The notes beneath the pieces are model-generated. The model saw only the letters and a program-made list of their open reading frames with translations, searched no databases and was not told the DNA's origin. This document shows, piece by piece, positions 1-11,258 of a stretch of 64,000 nucleotides of DNA. Position numbers and translations under genes: made by a program. The stretch is from Blepharisma japonicum (lineage: Eukaryota > Ciliophora > Heterotrichea > Heterotrichida > Blepharismidae): positions 1 to 64,000 of the forward strand of contig CATKHK010000035.1 of NCBI GenBank assembly GCA_949751835.1, given 5' to 3'. The stretch's first letter is position 1. Every line of letters starts with the position of its first letter.

Positions 1-261
1 CTTAAGGAGGATTGTTTTTGCCTTAAAATAGGGATTTTACCATTGTTTTTTTCTCTCGGGGAAAAGGAGGGAGTTAAATTTTCTCGTATTTATATTTTAA
101 GATATTATTATACACATTTATTGCAATTAAAAACATTAATTAGAGAATACTTAATACCTAATTATTGATAAAAAATTATGCAGAGCTAATCTTTTTTGCT
201 ATTTAAATAGAAAGATTCGACATTAAATTTGCACTTATAATAGGTTTCTAAATATTTTAGA

Positions 262-1716
262 TTAATGTTTAACTTCTTCTTTATAAATAAGCTCCATTTT
301 TTTGGCATCCTTGTTAAACCTATAGCAATACATTTTTGGTCTAGAAATATAACTAATATAAAGATTTTCCATATAATTGCTATAAGTAAAGTCATTTGGA
401 GTCCCAAAAACTCCAAAATCATTGCTATTGATTGCTTTCCATTTAAATGGGTTATTTTCTTCACTTTCGTATATTTTTCCATTCTGAATTCACAAATAAG
501 CTTTTCTATTATCAGTAAATAGAAATTTCAGATTCTCTGTATCTTGTAAAAATGTAATTTCTGAATATCCTTCAATTGTAAGGTCATAAAGATAAAATTT
601 TGAATTTCTACTATTGCTGACTAAAATATAATTTCTGAAAAGAACAGCAAAAACTCTATCATGCAGCTGTGGAAGCGATATTTCATAAATTGTATTTTTA
701 TTTATATCAAATCTTATGCAGCTATTTATCTTAAATGCATATAAATAATTTTCGTAAAAAATAAAGTCGTTGTTTTTGGAGCACATTCAGATTTCAAACT
801 TTTGTCTTATTGCTTTAGTTTTTATGTCCATTAAAAAAATTTTGCCATCGCTTTTTAAATTTCCAATTATAAGCAAATGCGAGTTCGAAATTTTTAATAT
901 ATGTGTTATAGTATCCAGCAAACGATGCGAGGGATTATATGATTTAATTGCGGTTGTTGATGTTCTTGTGCAATTCTCAATATCGTACATATATATTTCT
1001 GTTCCATTAAGGTTTTCATCATAATTATAAAGATAGTTAAAATCTATAATAGAGCTTTTATAGTTTTGATTGTGGATTTTAAATAGTAAATTGTCCAATA
1101 ATATCTGAATATTTTTGCATTTTTGGATAAATTTTTTTCGAGATGAGTTAATATGAGTATTTTCCTGAGCCAAAGAAAAAATATAACTATCATACTTATC
1201 AAAAGCAGAAATCTGAAGAAATTCAGCTTGAAGCTGATAGTGTTCATCAATATCATTTAAGTAATTCAGCTTTTTTAAAAATTCATCAATTTGACGATTT
1301 TTTTCTTTCAAAATCAATTTTGCTAAATAATCTCTATTCTTATTGAATTCATTGTGAATGGCTTCTTCTGCTGACGCATTAAAATTTCCTTTATTATAAT
1401 CTCGAATAAGTTTTTCTATTATATTGATATTCTCTTCTATTTCTAATAGTTTTAATCTTAGTGGTTCTTGAGGAGACTGCTCGAAATCAGCAGTCAGAAT
1501 ATTTTTTATTTCTATCATTAATGACTTCTCTATGCTAAAAGTTTTAATTATATGATCTTGCTCTGATGAAAAGTTTTTTATTTCGTGTTCTTTTAAAGAT
1601 TTGAGATGTTTCATTTTATGATATCCGCACATCAATGTTTCAGGAGCTGTGCAGTTGCAAATATATTCCACTCGCTTTTTGCATGAAGTAGAGAAGCATG
1701 AAAATCTACCAATCAT
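262..1716 (-). CDS. B-box zinc-finger / kelch-like propeller protein, copy A
   Basis: This is one 484-residue reading frame once TGA is read as Trp (TGA codons at 787-789 and 490-492), ending in TAA. The N-terminus has a B-box-like zinc site with Cys/His at residues 7, 12, 20, 22, 30, 33, 37 and 44. A charged helical stretch follows (about 45-200), then a C-terminal part of repeated short beta-like blades with the phrases YLYNYDENLNG, FLMDIKTK and FYLYDL, which looks like a kelch or galactose-oxidase-type propeller. The protein downstream on the same strand (2192-3784) is a paralogue with identical zinc ligands; this copy lacks about 45 residues in the middle. B-box plus propeller suggests a protein-protein interaction role; no catalytic residues are seen. 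The exact function is unknown. Confidence 0.8.
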
Positions 1717-2191
1717 TAAATATCTATTATAATTCCAAATAATAATAATTTTGTTTAATATTCATTACTGTTTTATTTTATTAAATGTAAATTTATATAA
1801 AATACTGAAAGTTTTATTCTTCTTCTTAATAAAGTTAAAGAAGTTACATAAAGCAGCGCAAAAAAATCACAAATTTGCAGTTAATATTAAATGGCAAACG
1901 AGTGCTTAATAATAAATATAATTTCTATATAATTTAATAATCTCAGAGCAAATACAGTAAATGAATAGATTTATCTTAAATTTTCTTACAGCCAAATAAA
2001 ATATAAATCAGCTTTTCAGACAAAATTTTATGATTTCTGTCATGAATAAATAGTATTATTAGCAAAGTTCTCTTTAGCTCTTATAAAAGACATCTCATAT
2101 CCTTTGGAGCAGATGCATACTTATTTTATTACTTCTTAATAAAAGCATAATTAAGATTTTATCTCATAAAATTACTTATTTTTGCTGATAA
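1717..2191. other. AT-rich intergenic spacer between the B-box paralogues
   Basis: No coding frame of useful length is visible on either strand. It must hold the promoter of copy A and the 3' end of copy B. I see no clear repeat or RNA gene. Confidence 0.6.
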
Positions 2192-3784
2192 TTAAAGACT
2201 TACTTCGTTTTCGTAAATAAGCTCCATTTCCTTTTCCACCTTATTAAACCTATAGCAATACATTTTAGGCCTGATAATAAAACTAATATAAAGATTTCCC
2301 ATATAATTGCTATAAGTAATTTCATTAATCCTTGCTTGAATCTCAAAACCATTATTTCCTATTGCATTTCATTGAAATAGGTTATTTTCTTCACTTTCAT
2401 ATATTAACCCATTTTGAATCCACAAATAAGCCCTCTTATTATCAGTAAAAATAATTTTTTTCTGTCCTTGTGCTGAAATATTTTCAATTTTTGAATAATT
2501 GTCAATCATAAGGTCATATAGATAAAATATTGATGTACTATCACAGCTTACTAAAACATAATTTTTAAAAAGAACTGCAGAAATTTTGCCAATTAGCAAT
2601 TGGAAAGAAAAATAATAGCATATTTTGGCATTTATGCTAAACTGTATGCTTCTTGATCCTTGGCCGCTGAATATAAATAAATGATTTTCATAAAAAATAA
2701 TGTCATTGGATTTATCGAACATTGAGAAATTAAATTCTTCTCTTATCGCTGAAGTTTTAATGTCCATTAAAAATGCTTTACCTCCTTTAAAACGATTTCC
2801 TATTATAAGTAAATGTGAATTTGAAATTTTTATTATATTTGTTATTTTATCCAGCAGACGATATGGGCAATTCTGATATGATTTTGTTGCAACTGTTGAT
2901 GTTCTTATGCCAGACTCAATATTATATATATATATTTCTGAACCATTGAGGTTTTCATCATAGTTATAAAGGTAATTAAAATCTCTATTGCATTGCTTGT
3001 AGTTTTGATTGTGGATCTTGAATATTGAATTTTTGAGGGATTTTGGAATCTTTTCATATTTTTTAATTAAATTGCACTGAAATGTGTTAGAATTAATATC
3101 TTTGAGAGCAAGAGAAAAACTGTATTTATCATGTATGAATATTGATTCTTCAAATAAAACTTGAAGATTTTTGCATTTTTCGAGAAATTTGTTCAGAGAT
3201 GAATTAATATGAGTATTTCCCTGAGTTAAACTAAAGATGTAGTTATCATACTTATCAAATGTGGAAATTTGAATGATTTCGGCTTTATGTTGGCGATGCT
3301 TACTCATATCTTTTAAACCCAAAAGCTTTTTAATAAATGCATCAATTTGAGCTTTTTTGTCTTTTAAAATCAAATCTGCTAATTCGTTTTTATTTTTATT
3401 TACTTCATTTTTTATAATTTTAATTGCTGATCCTCTACTATTTATAAGAATATTCCCTTTTGTATAATCTTGAATAATTTTTTCAATTATATTTGTACTT
3501 TTTTCTATTTCTAATAGTTTTATTCTCAATAATTCCTTAGGAGATCGTTCAAAGCTTGCAATGATAGCGTTTCTAATTTCTATTAGCAAGCATTTCTCTA
3601 AGTTAAAAGTTTTAATTATATGATCTTGTGCTGCTAATAAGCTTGCTATTTTGTGATCATTTAAAGATATGAGATGAATAGTTATATGATCTCTACACAT
3701 CGTTGTTTCAGGATTTGTACAATTACAAATAAATTCCACTGTCTTTTTGCATGAAGTAGAAAAGCATGAAAGTCTACCAATCAT
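2192..3784 (-). CDS. B-box zinc-finger / kelch-like propeller protein, copy B
   Basis: 530 residues with one TGA-encoded Trp at 2369-2371; the true stop is TAA at 2192-2194. Without TGA=Trp the protein would lose its last 59 residues, which align with the end of copy A (both share the phrase RPKMYCYRFNK). Zinc ligands are at residues 7, 12, 20, 22, 30, 33, 37 and 44, as in copy A. Relative to copy A there is an extra segment of about 45 residues before the shared phrase IFKIHNQNYK. The two genes are head to tail with a 475-bp spacer, so they look like a tandem duplication. Likely a scaffold or adaptor; function not established. Confidence 0.8.
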
Positions 3785-3993
3785 TAATTAATTTATAATC
3801 TAAGCTATTCGATATAAGGTCCTTGCTTTTCAAGGAATAATTAATTTTACTCTAAAAATGATATTTTATGTAATTATGGCTGAAAAGAGCATACCCTGCA
3901 CAGAGTCAAGTATTCCATAAAGTCAATTTTTTAATAATTTATTGAAATAAACAAGCCACATTTTTTACAAACTTAATATATATATAATCTGAT

Positions 3994-5274
3994 ATGGGCT
4001 GTTGGCTTAGTAGGCAACCTGAAGAAGTTCTTAGAAAGCATGATATAATTTACCCTCAAAAAGTCTCATTAAATATCAAAAAAAATAAATCAACATATGA
4101 AAATCTTAAATTCCGACTTTTAAGGCCATTAATTGAGAATCATAGAGAAATTACACAAGAAGGCATAAAATTCAAAATATCTGCATGCTGCATTCCAGGA
4201 CAGGACCCTCAATCCCAGCACGAATGATCATGTAAGGATAACCTATTCTATACTATTTGCCAAGACAAAATTTTGGCAATGGTTTTTGATGGACATGGGA
4301 TTGAAGGACACAAAATAGTGAATTTTTCTAAAGATTTTATGATGAATTTTTTCACAAACAATATTTTGTTATTTAATGAAAATCCTGAGCAAGCTTTCGA
4401 TAAAATGTATATAGAATGCCATAATGCTGTATGCAGCTCTGATATAGACTCAAACATGTCAGGAACCACTGCCTTAGGGGTCTTGCTATCAGATAAAAAA
4501 CTCCATATTGCAAGCGTAGGAGACTGTAAAGCATTAATAGGGACTTTAGTAGAAATGAATAATCCTCATAAAATTCCTACAGAAATTAAACATAAAGCTA
4601 GACATTTAGTGAATGTCCAAGGAGAAATTTTGAGTGGCAATCACAAGCCAAATGATGAGCCAGAAATGGAAAGAATTAAAAAATGTGGAGGTGTCATAAA
4701 AAAGCTTGTTGACCATAATCAACAACCTATAGGGCCTTTTAGAGTTTTTATGAGAGGGACGAATATCCCTGGACTTAGGATTTCTAGATCAATAGGAGAT
4801 GAAATTGGGAAAAGGATTGGGATTATTCCTAACCCCATTTTTACTTCATTTAATTATTATCCTGGAACTGATCAGTTTTTAGTTATCGCCTCTGATGGAA
4901 TTTGAGACGTTATGACTGATAACGAGGTCTCTCAATATGTAGAAAGCTGCAGAAAAATGTGTGAGCCTTTAGAATATATTCAAAGGCCAGTTATAAAGCC
5001 TGATAATTCATCTATTTGTCGATTGCTATGTGAAGAAGCACGTAAAAAATGACTCAGTATAATAGAAGATGAAGACCTAATGATCGATGATTTTTCCTGC
5101 ATTGTCATTGAATTTGAAGGCGAAGGTGAAGAAGAAGTCCAAACAGGAGGGTTAAATCGTCACGTTCAAAAATTCCGATCTTTTCACGAAATTGAAAATG
5201 ATGGAATTTATGAAAAATTTTTATCAAAAAGAGAGCTGATCAAGCTTAGGCATTTGCCGAATACAAAAAATTAA
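3994..5274 (+). CDS. PP2C-type Ser/Thr protein phosphatase, N-terminally acylated
   Basis: 426 residues with three TGA-encoded Trp codons (4225, 4903 and 5050). PP2C/PPM family motifs are in order: DGHG at residues 99-102, SGTTA, ASVGDCKA, a SIGDE motif with Asp269, ASDGIWD at 300-305 (its Trp is a TGA codon), and a final DD pair at 365-366. These acidic residues bind the two catalytic metal ions in the family, so an active metal-dependent phosphatase is expected. The N-terminus MGCWLS fits N-myristoylation at Gly2 plus palmitoylation at Cys3, suggesting membrane or ciliary-membrane attachment. It converges on the GPN GTPase gene, and the two stop codons overlap in one TTAA. Confidence 0.92.
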
Positions 5275-6119
5275 TTATTTGCATATTTTTCTTCAATTTT
5301 GCCTATTCTGTCTGTTACAAGCATTTCATGTTGGTCTTCTATATAATAATCTCCGTTTCCTAGTGCTCTATCTATTTGTCTTAATAAATTTAGCATTGTT
5401 TCATTGTCAGATACAGAAACAAGTTGAAAAGAAATTAATCCAAAATCTTCAATTATTTCACAGATCTTGCTTGAGAGTTTAGCAAGCTTATTATTATACT
5501 TAAAATCATCTTGATTTAATAGTCTAGATATTTGTGTTATATCAGTATAAAATTCTAGCCCAAATCTCAATGAGTCGTAAAATGATCCTAATAAATCAAT
5601 TTTAGATAAAGCATTTATATGAGGGAACTCTAAATGTGTCATCATTGATAGTGAAATTAAGCAAGCCGAAATAAAGGTGGATGGAGAGGTCATAAGACTA
5701 GAATCCATCAGATTTAAAACAGCTGCTTTTACATCACATTTTTCTTCGATATGTTTTATGATTTGTTTTAATAAATCACTATGTGTATAAAGCTCAATTT
5801 GGCCTGGACAGTCAATTAAAAGGGTAGATCCGCTATATTGAGTTAGTCGATTTTCAAGCCACTTGATATTTTTGTATATAAAATCCATACAATATAATAG
5901 TCCACCATTTGGGCCAAGCGAGGTGGACTCCATCACATCGTCAAGATTGATGAGCTCTTCTATGTCTATGTCAGGGTCATAAGGCAAACTTTCATTTGCT
6001 GGATCTAAGTTTATAATGCAAAATGGTCTGTTTAGTTTTAAGAAAATCTGAGATATTGCTGAACAAAAGGTGCTTTTGCCTGATCCAGGCGGTCCTATTA
6101 GTATTAAAGCTGTAGTCAT
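5271..6119 (-). CDS. GPN2: GPN-loop GTPase, GPN2-like
   Basis: 282 residues, uninterrupted. The P-loop GPPGSGKST is at residues 9-17, the family-defining Gly-Pro-Asn insert is at 69-71 in the phrase LGPNGGLLYC, and DCPGQIELYTH is the G3 region. The guanine-specificity motif reads SKID, with Ser replacing the usual Asn. GPN-loop GTPases act in assembly and nuclear import of RNA polymerase II; LLYC after GPNGG resembles GPN2 more than GPN1 or GPN3. It is slightly shorter than typical GPN2 proteins. The stop is the reverse-strand TAA in the TTAA shared with the PP2C gene. Confidence 0.88.
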   Translation of the reverse strand: MTTALILIGPPGSGKSTFCSAISQIFLKLNRPFCIINLDPANESLPYDPDIDIEELINLDDVMESTSLGPNGGLLYCMDFIYKNIKWLENRLTQYSGSTLLIDCPGQIELYTHSDLLKQIIKHIEEKCDVKAAVLNLMDSSLMTSPSTFISACLISLSMMTHLEFPHINALSKIDLLGSFYDSLRFGLEFYTDITQISRLLNQDDFKYNNKLAKLSSKICEIIEDFGLISFQLVSVSDNETMLNLLRQIDRALGNGDYYIEDQHEMLVTDRIGKIEEKYANN

Positions 6120-6210
6120 ATCTTTAATTATATGAAAAATATGAAAATATCATAATTATAAGGAACTTTTGAAAAAGCTTATTATTGCTGCTTATTTAGC
6201 ACCGCTTAAA

Positions 6211-6921
6211 TTAATTGTCTTTATTTTCTTTTTTATAATTTCCTTGATTAATATCTGAAGCTAACTTTTTCATCCTAGAAATATGATTTTCCTTCAAAAA
6301 AAGTCTTACACCTAATACCAACAATGTAGCTTGGCAAAACATCATAAGTGGCCACTGCATATTTTTGACCCAAGTTGGTATCAATCCTCTATAATGTGAG
6401 CTAATGCATCATAATGAAGTAAATGATTGAAGCCCTGTGTAAATCATGATTCCAGACCAATTTTCTTTATCAAAACTTCTAATCCCATAAACCCCTAACA
6501 TACATTGGCCAAAACTTGCACAAAGTCTGGAAGATCTCACAAAAACACTATAGCTTGGATATAAATAATGAGGCAGCCTATATCTAAGCATTTCTAAGCC
6601 TGCTCATATTGAACCCATAAAAGTTGAGTAAAAACAGCACCAATATCCGGCAATTTTCAAGAATTTACTATGTTGGTAAGAGAAATAGTCTGCACCTCAT
6701 ACACCAAGTACAAAAATCACTGGAGGAATAGCACAAAATTTTAGGGGTATTTTAATTGAGTCTGGGACTGGAATTTCTGATATTTCTTCTATAGCTGCTG
6801 GTTTTTGTATCTCTGTGGCATTTGGATTCTTCCTAATTTTTATTCTTTCTTGAAAATCCCTATATTCTTGTGTTCCCCTTTTAGGATGAACCTTAAATCT
6901 CAATAAAGGGATTCTAAACAT
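6211..6921 (-). CDS. Multipass membrane protein, TMEM69/DUF3429-like
   Basis: 236 residues, open only with TGA read as Trp (for example at 6697-6699 and 6409-6411). A charged N-terminal part (about 1-70) with the start MFRIPLLRFKVHPKRG is followed by about five hydrophobic segments. The pattern of a Pro-containing first helix (CAIPPVIFVLGV), a Gly-rich FMGSIWAGLE segment and a final helix after LIPTWVKNMQW resembles the DUF3429/TMEM69 family, which is associated with mitochondria. The match is from memory of the family pattern and is moderate. Only 18 bp separate it from the next upstream minus-strand gene. Confidence 0.6.
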
Positions 6922-6939
6922 TATTAAAAAATAATTAAT

Positions 6940-7626
6940 TTATAGCAGCATACAGTGTTTAGATTGGCAGGACGCACATTTTGTAGTGCGCTTTTTCACA
7001 ACGACTGGCAAAGGAGGCTTAGCAGCTGCTACTATAACAGGTTCTGGCTTCGGCTCTTGCTGTTGCACTACTTCTGTATAGTCTAATTCGCTGAAAATAT
7101 CAAAATAAAATAATTGGAATTGTTCAAAAGTTAATGATGATTTCATTGGTCATGAAATCCCTAGTTCTCTGCCTTTTTGGATTAAATATCTCTCATTAAG
7201 CTTTATTAGCCTGCCAATTCTTTTTACTCTTTCAAAGGAGATTTCATGTCTTTCAGACCCAGCTAATAGTTGATATAGCATTTTCCCATGCATATAAAGC
7301 ATAACTTTCATCTGTTTTGTCTCAAGAGACGCATATAAGAAAACCAGCATTAAAAATTCCTTTAGTGTTATTGTTGGCTCTTGGCATAAAGTGTCAAAAG
7401 TTTCTCAAGCTTCAGGCTCAGTCATTTCATTTACTACAAGTTTCATTAATTTGAAAAACGCGTACTCATCAAGCTCGCTTCCGCCCATTGTAAGAAATCA
7501 GCTCTGTAATGCATCAAAGCCATGAGGCGTATGAATAAGTTCATAGAAATTCAAACTGACGCCTTGCATTGTGTTTTCACACTTTTTGATGATCCAGTCT
7601 TTAAAATCAGTTTTTAAGAATTCCAT
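6940..7626 (-). CDS. Unknown soluble protein with weak EF-hand-like helix pattern
   Basis: 228 residues, with TGA-encoded Trp inside (about 7147, 7405 and 7498). The start chosen is the ATG at 7626; an in-frame upstream extension would overlap the next gene's coding end. The region around residues 40-160 is helical, with phrases such as SELDEYAFFKLMKLV and EISFERVKRIGRLI that recall divergent EF-hands, but no complete calcium loop is seen. The C-terminus is Pro/Val-rich, then a Cys-containing tail CASCQSKHCMLL. I do not recognise the family. It lies 11 bp from the gene upstream. Confidence 0.6.
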
Positions 7627-7637
7627 TATTTTTAAAA

Positions 7638-8582
7638 TTAATCCAATTTTAAGATTTTTTGTTGCACAAGCTTGCAGAATGGATATACAAGCAAAACTAA
7701 AAGCCAAGGAAAATGGTTCCAAAATGCCAGAATAGTAAGCACTGAAAAGCTGCTTTCTAAGAAAATATTTAAAAATCTATGATGATAAGGCCAATACATT
7801 GCCTGGCATTTTTTTATAACGTAAAACACAATGGCTGTTAGCACAGATTTCTATATAAACTTTACAGCTCTAAGGTGTTTCGGTAGCCACACTCCATTGA
7901 AATAAAGCAAAAGCACCACAAATAATTCTTCAATTTTTATAACTGAATGCCTGCATTATTTTTACCAAAACTTATATTGTTCTTTAAGCCCAGATTTATT
8001 ATAAGCTGCTTCGCGATAAGTATATTTATCTTCAGAAATTATCATAGGGGCAACAATTCCTATTGCAGTCCAAAAACTTAGAGTAACTAAAATTGCGCAC
8101 CCTTGAAGATGGCTTTGTACAGGGGAAAAATCAGCATAGTCTTTTACAATAAAAATAAAAATATCAGGGACTATTAATTCATAATAAAAAAACAAGCCTT
8201 TTACCTTTTCTTCAGTAAATCCATATAAGAATCTTAAAAGTGCAGCAATCAAAAATAGGCTGAAATTCAAGGTTAAAATAAAGTAAAAACCTTCTTCGCT
8301 GAAAGAATTGTAATTGTCTTTGTAAAGGTGCAAATAGTGATATAGAGGAAATGAGTAACTAATAAATAAGTCTGATAATCATGTGAATTCTGGGAAAATC
8401 GTGTCTAATTCTTTTGTGAGTCCAATCAGCAATACTGCAAATTTTATATAAATGTGTATTCCTCTCAACATATTTCACAGCACTGTCTCATTAGAAATTC
8501 CTGACCTAAGGGATAGCCTCATCCCAATCCCTAAAATCGGCAAAATTTGCAAAAAACTCACAAGTCGTATTACGTCAGTCAT
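7638..8582 (-). CDS. Multipass membrane protein with two 15-nt introns
   Basis: The gene reads as 304 residues after removing two 15-nt introns (7951-7965 and 7851-7865) and reading TGA as Trp. Both introns are GTA...AG and each carries an in-frame stop, so without them the frame is broken. At least seven hydrophobic segments are visible, beginning right after the start (RLVSFLQILPILGIGM). The N-terminal helix pairs with ISNETV slightly recall KDEL-receptor-type proteins, but length and later motifs do not match and I leave it unnamed. It sits in a very compact block of minus-strand genes. Confidence 0.7.
7851..7865 (-). other. 15-nt spliceosomal intron 2
   Basis: On the minus strand it reads GTAAAGTTTATATAG. 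It ends in an in-frame TAG that would otherwise truncate the membrane protein. Removal restores the frame into the last 76 residues. Confidence 0.85.
7951..7965 (-). other. 15-nt spliceosomal intron 1
   Basis: On the minus strand it reads GTAAAAATAATGCAG. It contains an in-frame TAA; removal joins a Trp codon across the junction and keeps a hydrophobic reading frame open. Length and GTA...AG ends match the tiny introns known in heterotrich ciliates. Confidence 0.85.
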
Positions 8583-8605
8583 ATTTATATAAATTTAATA
8601 ATAAA

Positions 8606-10291
8606 TTATAATAATGAACATATAGTAGGTAGTGGAAGCTGAACTTCTCCTTTAATGTAATTTTCCTGCTTAATCTGCTTGATGTTCATTTTCGTCTTTG
8701 TAATTATAGCCATCTGTACAAGGTTTCCAAACGTGTAGTTTCTTAATAGCAGTCCTGTAGATAAATCTCTTACACATATCCCTACAGCTGTATTTCTTAG
8801 TACTTCATTATCAACTACATTAGGCTGGCTATTCCCAGCCACAATAATGCCACTTCTTCTGTTATCATATATAGAATTCATCGTGATAACTGGATGGCTG
8901 TCAATAAGCAAAATCCCATCACTGTTTTCATAAATTTGGTTTCTTTTGATTCAAGAAGTGCCTCCTTGACAATTAAAAATTCCTTCACTTTTCCCTCTGA
9001 AAATCGAGTTTTCTATAATAGTGGTATCGCTATTTTCACACCCTCCAAATGCGATATTTGCTTTTTGGTTATTATGAATACTATTTCTTTCTATATGTGA
9101 AGATGAGCCTTTTACTAATAAAATCCCTTGGGTTCCATTCTCAAAAATATCATTACGAAAAATTACACAGTGGGCGCCATTGACAATTTCCACTCCAGCC
9201 TTTTTATTATTAGAAATTTTTCCATTGCCAACTATTTTCGTATTACACGCCGAGCCTGAGCAAACTACTCCTTTATCATTTTCAATAATATCATTGCTCA
9301 TGATTTTCCCATCACATCTGTAATCTTTATCAGCTTTCATGAAGCAGCCTTCTTCAGAATTGGATTTTATTATATTCAAAAATACAAAAGGGTCACCATT
9401 ATCCACCTCAATCCCTTTTTCGTTATTTTTTATTTCATTGGCTTTAATCTGCGCACAACAATAAAGCCCTACTTTTATGCCTGGTCCATCATTACTCGCA
9501 ATCACAGATCTTTGTATTGTAGGTCTTGACTCTTCACCGAAGCAATAAACCCCACAATTGATGTTGTTCATGATTTGGCTCTCTGTAACCATAATTGAGT
9601 TATCAGGAGTCCCATACAAAGCTAAACCGCCTCCTCTGTGTTTAAAAATTTTGGATTTTCTGCAATATAAATTGGCTTCACTAACGTAAATTCCTACAGT
9701 TGGTATTTCTCCATGTCCTTTAATAGAGCATTTTTCTACTTTTAAGCTTCCGTTACTACACACCACCCCTGGTAGTGGAGTTTTGGCAGCTGTCAAAGAA
9801 ATTTTGCAGCCATCAAGATGCGTCACCCCTCCATCTGCTCATACAGCACAGTTCATATTTCTTGATATTTTAAGGGATCTTATCCAATGCTCGTTTCCTT
9901 TAGGTGTTTCTGACAAGTCAAAAAAACTTTCATCAGTTGCACTGCTGAAACTTTCAATTTTTTTACCTGTAGTTGAGGTATGGATCAGTTTTAAGCCTTT
10001 TATAGTACAGCTTTCGTCGTCTTTTAACGAAACTGTAATTATAGGTCCTTGAGGGCAGGTAATTTGGACCTCGCTATCAATTTCGCGAGGTTCGAGAATC
10101 AGGTCAGGCTTGTTTATCGTGACACTTTGAATATATAACGCTGATGCAATCTGAATCCGAGTACCAGGGGAGGCAGCGTTTATAGCTTCTTGGATAGTGT
10201 AGTAAGGCCCTTTTCCAGGGACCACATGAAGGACTTTGTAGGTTTCCTCTTCAAATGGAGGGTCAGGTTGGCCAGGGTTGATATCAAGCAT
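8606..10291 (-). CDS. Right-handed parallel beta-helix protein (FBXO11/NosD-like repeats)
   Basis: 561 residues with two TGA-encoded Trp codons (9839 and 8951). The start is the ATG at 10291; the upstream GTG is not needed. After an N-terminal region with YYTIQEAINAASPGTRIQI, typical of the first coil of pectate-lyase-like helices, the protein is a ladder of about 22-residue coils with the pattern x-N-x-I-x-x-N-x-x-x-G-I (e.g. NSIHNNQKANIAF, NEIKNNEKGIEV). This is the carbohydrate-binding/sugar-hydrolase-type beta-helix found in FBXO11 and many ciliate proteins. No F-box or signal peptide is seen, so it is probably cytosolic. The substrate is unknown. Confidence 0.85.
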
Positions 10292-10351
10292 TTTCACCGT
10301 AATGCTAAAAAATTATGAATTATTAAAAATCATTAGATTTTGATTATAAGC

Positions 10352-11122
10352 TTACATTTGGTTAATAAAATTATCAAAAACAGTATCATTGTCAGTGCCG
10401 ACCATACAGAAGTCAATATCATCATTAAACGGCGACTCTTGGAGCTCAGGAGGCGAAGTGCAGCTTAGTGGAGAGTCTCCACTATCAACTGATGAAGCTC
10501 CATGAGGAATATAATTCACAAGGTCTTTGCTGGCATAGTCATAGTAAACGTATCATAAATCAGAGCCAGGCTTGCATTTTTTCGATAAATCCTCATGTCC
10601 GTGGTTTTGAAACCAATCCCGGAAAGCAGCGACAAAAATAGGCTCAGCGAATAGGAAATTTTTATACCTTTTGCCGTATGATAAAAATTGGTTTCCTTTG
10701 CCTGGCTTGCCACTTGGGCCTAAATATTCTAACCAAAATAATTGTTCGTTCTGAGTCAGCCTAGGCTTTAGTTTTGAGTATCTAGTTTTCATGTATGCCC
10801 GAAATACTCTTAGCCAGTATTTATCTTTTTCTTCAGTTTTCTTTTTGATGGGGTCGTTAGGTCTAATAGGCTTTCTGCCTCTTTTTTTGCGATTTTCAGC
10901 ACCAGGAGATAAAGGTTCAGGTTTAGGTTCTACTGATGGGCTTACCATCAGATTTTTCAGGTTCAGATCGAGATTTGCTTCTAAATTCAAACTTAAAGTG
11001 GCGTTATTAGGATTTGGGAGGTTTTCTAATAAGTACGGGTCAGGGATTTCTAAATTTTCCTCTTTAAGAATTGCATTGAGACGGTAGTCTAGCTCTTCTT
11101 TGTCAAGTTCATGATGAGCCAT
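10352..11122 (-). CDS. Putative nuclear protein with AT-hook-like motif
   Basis: 256 residues with one TGA-encoded Trp (10553-10555); start chosen at the ATG in MAHHELDKEEL, which begins a charged, coding-like stretch, rather than the AT-rich in-frame upstream extension. A basic KKRGRKPIRP motif near residue 90 matches the AT-hook core (RGRKP). A dense aromatic/basic block follows (about 105-190: YWLRVFRAYMKTRYSKLK ... YGKRYKNFLF), which looks like a conserved domain that I cannot name. The C-terminus is acidic and Ser/Pro-rich, as in an activation tail. A DNA-binding regulator is plausible but not proven. It is divergent from the TMEM43-like gene across 136 bp. Confidence 0.65.
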
Positions 11123-11258
11123 TATTTTTTTATTAAGAAATGTTATTTTATTAATTTTAATTGTTATAAAGCTGAGAATCTTTAGCATTATATTAATAAT
11201 TATCAAGATTTCCAGCTTTTAAATTTAACGATGGTAAATTTTTTAGTTAAATAAATAT

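Noticed and set aside
1-180. Slightly G-rich tract near the window start
   Set aside because: It is too short and has no reading frame or repeat partner; it is not a telomere repeat.
265-522. Plus-strand frame antisense to B-box gene A
   Set aside because: It is a shadow of the minus-strand coding sequence, which aligns with copy B in that region.
7627-7722. N-terminal extension of the 6940-7626 gene to 7722
   Set aside because: It would overlap the last 28 codons of the upstream membrane-protein gene in another frame; the ATG at 7626 avoids this.
10292-10297. GTG start two codons upstream for the beta-helix gene
   Set aside because: An ATG is available at 10291, and nuclear genes of ciliates start with ATG.
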